This document shows, piece after piece, positions 57,260 to 64,000 of a stretch of DNA of 64,000 nt; the stretch's first letter is position 1; the number at the start of each line of letters is the position of its first letter. This DNA is from Cephalopachus bancanus (taxonomy: Eukaryota > Chordata > Mammalia > Primates > Tarsiidae), in NCBI GenBank assembly GCA_027257055.1, contig JAPVLO010000321.1:992001-1056000 (forward strand), read 5' to 3'. Position numbers and translations under genes: made by a program. The notes below the pieces were generated by a model, which ran no database searches, was not told the DNA's origin, and was given only the letters and a program-made list of their open reading frames with translations.

Positions 57260-57470
57260 TTTTTTTTTTTTTTTTTGAGTGGGAGTCTCACTTTGTCACC
57301 CAAACTATAGTGCAGCAGCATGCTCACAGCCACCGCAGCCTCGACCTGGTGGGCTCGGGTGATCCTTCCGCCTTAGCCTTCCAAGTAGCTGGAACTACAG
57401 GCACATGCCACCATGCCTGGCTAATTTAATTTATTGTAGAGATGAGGTCTCACCAAGTTGCCCAAGCTGG
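57260..57470 (-). mobile_element. 5'-truncated Alu-type SINE in the L1
   Basis: Reverse copy ending at AAGTTGCCCAAGCTG; the far half of the left arm is missing. Confidence 0.87.
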
Positions 57471-57538
57471 TAGTCTCTTATCAGGTACATGATTTGCAAA
57501 TATTTTCTTCCATTCTGTGGGTTGTCTTAGTGAAAACT

Positions 57539-57812
57539 TTTTTTTTCTTGAGTCAGAGTCTCACTCTCTCGCCCAGGCTGGAGTGCAGTGGTGGGATCAT
57601 AGCTCATGGCAATCTTGACCTCCTGGGCTCAGGCAATCCTTTCACCTGAGTAGCTGGGACTACAGGTGTACTCACCACCACACCCAGCTAAGATTTTTTT
57701 TTTTGAGAGATGAGATTTCCCAGGTTGGTCTCGAACTGTTGGGCTCAAGTGATCCTCCTACCTTAGCCTCTCAAAGTGCTGGGATTACAGGTATGAGCCA
57801 CCCACGCCCAGT
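57539..57812 (-). mobile_element. Alu-type SINE in the L1
   Basis: Reverse dimer, older type. Confidence 0.87.
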
Positions 57813-58133
57813 CATCACTTTAATAGTGTCTGTGAAGCACAAAACATTTTAAATTTGATGAAGTCCAATTTATTCTTTGAGTACTTGTGCTTTTGGTGTG
57901 TTGTCTAAAAAAATGATTGTCTAAGCCAAGGTCACAACGTTTATTCTTCTAAGGATAAGTTCTTAGAAGAAATAAAATTATTCTAAGAATTTTATAATCT
58001 TAGCTCTTACATTGAGGTCTATAGTCCATTTTGTATTAATTTTTAATATGATGTGGGGAAGGGGTCCAGTCTCATTCTTTTGCATGTGGACACCCAATTG
58101 TTCCAACACCGTTTGTTGAAAAGACGATTCTTG

Positions 58134-58430
58134 AGCTGGGTACAGTGACTAACACCTATAGTCCCAGCATTTTGGTTGGCAGAGGTGAGAGGACTGCCTA
58201 AGCTCAGGGATTTGAGACCAGCCTGAGGAACATGGCGAGACCTCGTTTCTACAATAAATAAAAAAATCAGCTGGGAATAATGGTGCGTGCCTGTGATTCC
58301 AGCTACTTGGAAGGCTGAGGCAGAAGGATTGCCTGAGCCCAGCAGGTCGAGGCTGCAGTGGCCATGAATGTGCCACTGCATTCCAGCCAGAGCAACAGAG
58401 TGAGACTCCGAATATTAAAAGAAAAAAAGA
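58134..58430 (+). mobile_element. Alu-type SINE in the L1
   Basis: Forward dimer, directly followed by another. Confidence 0.88.
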
Positions 58431-58643
58431 CAGGGCATGGTGGCTCAACCTGTAATCCTAGCACTTTGGGAGGCCGTGGTGAGAGGATTGCCTGAGTCCA
58501 GAGGTTCGAGACCAACCTGGGCAATTTGGTGAGACCACGTCTCTACAATAAATCACACACGCGCACACACACACTAGCCAGGAGTGGTTGTGTGTGACAC
58601 ACACACACACACAAGCCAGGAGTGGTGGTGTGTGGTGGTGTGT

Positions 58644-58686
<43 letters not shown>

Positions 58687-58856
58687 CAGGAGTGGTGTTG
58701 TGTGTCTGTAGTTCCAGCTACTTGGAAGGCTAAGGCGGAAAGATTGCCTAAGCCTAGCAGTTCGAGGCCATGGTAGCCGTGAGCGTGCCACTGCACTTCA
58801 GCCTGGGCAACAAAGAGTGAGACTCCAACTCGAAAAACAAAAACAAAACAAAAAAA
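58431..58856 (+). mobile_element. Alu-type SINE with an expanded CA/GT linker
   Basis: Forward dimer whose linker (CAATAAATCACACAC) expanded into a CA/GT minisatellite; total length about 425 bases. Confidence 0.9.
58553..58705 (+). repeat. CA/GT minisatellite inside a SINE
   Basis: Three units, each a CA run followed by (A)GCCAGGAGTGGT and a GTGTG run: about 58553-58596, 58597-58643 and 58644-58705. The third has the longest CA tract. Confidence 0.93.
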
Positions 58857-58887
58857 GATGATTTCCCCCATTGAATTACCAAGGCCC

Positions 58888-60083
58888 TTCTTAAGGTGTT
58901 TCTTTCTTAGTCCTGTAGCTTCATCTTCTGCTCTACCCTCACCCCAGCTTGTCCTCCATCTCCAGACCCATTAAATGACTTCTTTTTCTCGCCTCTAGCC
59001 TACATCTTTGTGTGCTGTTTCTTCACCTGGAAAATCTCCCTGCCTCTCTTCCCACATCACCTGGCTGTCTTCTCCAGTGATCTGGCAGGCCTAGGCTGAC
59101 ATGTCACATCTTCCAAAAAATTTTTCTTAAGCCCCCTAGACTGTTTTAGGAACAGCAGTTCTGTACTTCCAAGGACCCTGTCCTTAACTCCAATGTGATG
59201 CTTAACACACCTGTCTGTATCCCTCCCCCTCCCCCCAAAAAACCTCTTTGTAGGCAGAAACTTTTTTTGTGCCTGGCACATAGTAGGGACTCAATAAATA
59301 TCTGAAATGGATGGATCTCAGAAGTTGAGGAAAGGAGAACAGTTTTGAGAAGATACAGAATTGTGTATTGCTGCAGCAAGTTAAGGAGAATGAGGTCTGA
59401 AAAGTGTCACTGGGTTTTGACTATTGTTGTCATGACACAGAGGGAAGAGTTTCAGGAGCACTGTGGATGCAGAAGCCAGTGTGGATTCAGAAGTGAGAGT
59501 TAAGGAGCAAATTGCTGATGAGAGAGAGTGAAGTTTTAGTTACAAACTACTTATGCCCAAGTTTGTTGGTGAGTGAAAGAGGGAGCCAGACTGGCACTGT
59601 GATACAGCTGAAAAGGAAAGCAATAAAGGATTCATTTTATTGGACCATCTGCTAGTTTCCTGAACTTCAGAGTGTTTGATTCTAATAAGGGTTCCTTCCT
59701 TGATGTCTTATGATATCAATTCTAGAGACTCCCCATGATTTTCCTGCTTGTTCTATTACCACATTATATGTCACCCTCACCTCTGACTACACATGAACAT
59801 ATAAATGTACACACACATGTATCCTGATTTGGGCCAATTCTAGCATCCTAGGAATCTAAAGGTTTTGGGAGTAACTGAGGCCTTTCCCCAAACTGGCTAA
59901 ACTATATCTGTCCTAGCAAAAGATATCCTATGAGAGTTATTTGGGCAGAAAAAGGAACAAGTCTCCTACCATCTTGGGGTACCAAAAAAGAGAGAGGATT
60001 GTGTCTCTCTGCCTCTCATTCCCTCATCTCTCTCCCATGTCACTCATATAGGCTGGAATGAAATGGTTTACGATTTTAATTTC
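58888..60083 (-). other. Downstream of the MGAT4-like gene; probable 3'UTR part
   Basis: Unique sequence. On the minus strand a polyadenylation signal AATAAA lies at 59636-59641, about 445 bases past the stop codon, and is a plausible transcript end. Confidence 0.5.
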
Positions 60084-63469
<3,386 letters not shown>

Positions 63470-63589
63470 CATGTCTGTGTCAAGATATGGTTCCTGTAGC
63501 AAGAAGTTGACATGGGTGGCTAGAAAACTCTCCCTCTCATCCATACCTAGAACTTTTCTTCCGTTCTCTGAAAGACTTCCTCCCATGTA

Positions 63590-63840
63590 TTAACCCTCCA
63601 TCCCCATATTTTACCCTTTCCCTATCATTGTTAACTTATTTTCAAGCACTGATCCCTAAATCTGATGCGATAGGGGTTTATTCCCTACCGAAAGAAGGAA
63701 GGTCACTTGTCCTGTGGTGACATGTGTGCTGCCTTCACAAGTTTGGGGATTCAACTTTCTCTAAGTCTCCCCTACTCAAGATGATGGTCAACTGGGGCTT
63801 AATGATATGCCCAGTTTATCTGAGAAAAACAGATGGTCAT
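63590..63840 (-). other. Upstream flank of the MGAT4-like gene
   Basis: Not CpG-rich and without a clear TATA box; a promoter is presumed here or beyond but not seen. Confidence 0.4.
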
Positions 63841-64000
63841 TTTTTTTTTTTTTTTTTTGAGTTGGCATCTTTACTCTGTCACCCAGGCTAGAGTACAGTG
63901 GCACGCTTATGGCCACCACAACCTCGATCTGCTGGGCTCAGGCGATCCTTCCACCTCAGCCTTCCAAGTAGCTGGAACTACAGGTGTGAGCCACCATTCC
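63841..64000 (-). mobile_element. Alu-type SINE cut by the window end
   Basis: Reverse copy beginning with a T tract and GAGTTGGCATCTTTACTCTG; continues beyond the window. Confidence 0.9.

Noticed and set aside
58553..58705. Regular repeat considered as a CRISPR-like array
   Set aside because: The units are CA/GT-rich with no unique spacers and lie inside a SINE of a primate genome.

Overview
This is nuclear DNA of a primate, most likely a tarsier. The window is saturated with dimeric 7SL-derived (Alu-type) SINEs, roughly 80 segments by my reading, in both orientations. They have the primate two-arm layout with an A-rich linker, but their diagnostic sites match neither the anthropoid AluJ/S/Y types nor the lemur/loris Alu type I know. 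The 5' end reads GGCTCAGCCTG instead of GGCTCACGCCTG, the linker is ACAATAAATCAAAAAATTAG, and the tail begins GACTCCAACTC. A dimeric Alu that is neither anthropoid nor strepsirrhine points to the tarsier lineage (inference). Older layers include MIR, MER5A, hAT, mariner and Tigger remnants, L1, an ERV LTR and MaLR-like LTRs. No CRISPR, operon or other prokaryotic feature is present.

Layout. 0-18 kb: dense SINEs, an ERV LTR (about 2.8-3.55 kb), an HSPE1 processed pseudogene (5.48-6.23 kb), then the intact second and last coding exon of RABIF (8.31-8.56 kb, plus strand; exon 1 lies outside the window), followed by L1, mariner and hAT fossils. 17.6-18.8 kb: a CpG-rich promoter with three CCAAT boxes, GC boxes and a TATA box, leading to a first exon whose only codon is ATG, as in alpha-tubulin genes. 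18.3-33.8 kb: a dead but non-processed alpha-tubulin gene. Exon 2 has a frameshift and a lost donor, exon 3 is split by a SINE, the large exon 4 is missing, and the last exon carries a premature stop. Its first intron holds a mitochondrial insertion (numt) with ND5, tRNA-Leu, tRNA-Ser, tRNA-His, ND4, 12S and tRNA-Phe sequence, all antisense. 34-60 kb: no gene recognised; LTR-like repeats, a Tigger-like element, a SINE-free 2.6-kb stretch (49.55-52.12 kb) and an antisense L1 riddled with SINEs (55.3-58.9 kb). 60.1-63.5 kb, minus strand: an apparently intact three-exon gene of the MGAT4 (GT54) glycosyltransferase family, best matched to MGAT4E.

From memory, human RABIF and the human pseudogene MGAT4EP both lie at 1q32.1, so the window probably represents the tarsier counterpart of that interval. 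The genes do not form a pathway. RABIF is a Rab-binding chaperone-like protein of vesicle traffic, the MGAT4-like protein is a predicted Golgi type II membrane protein, and the tubulin locus is decayed.
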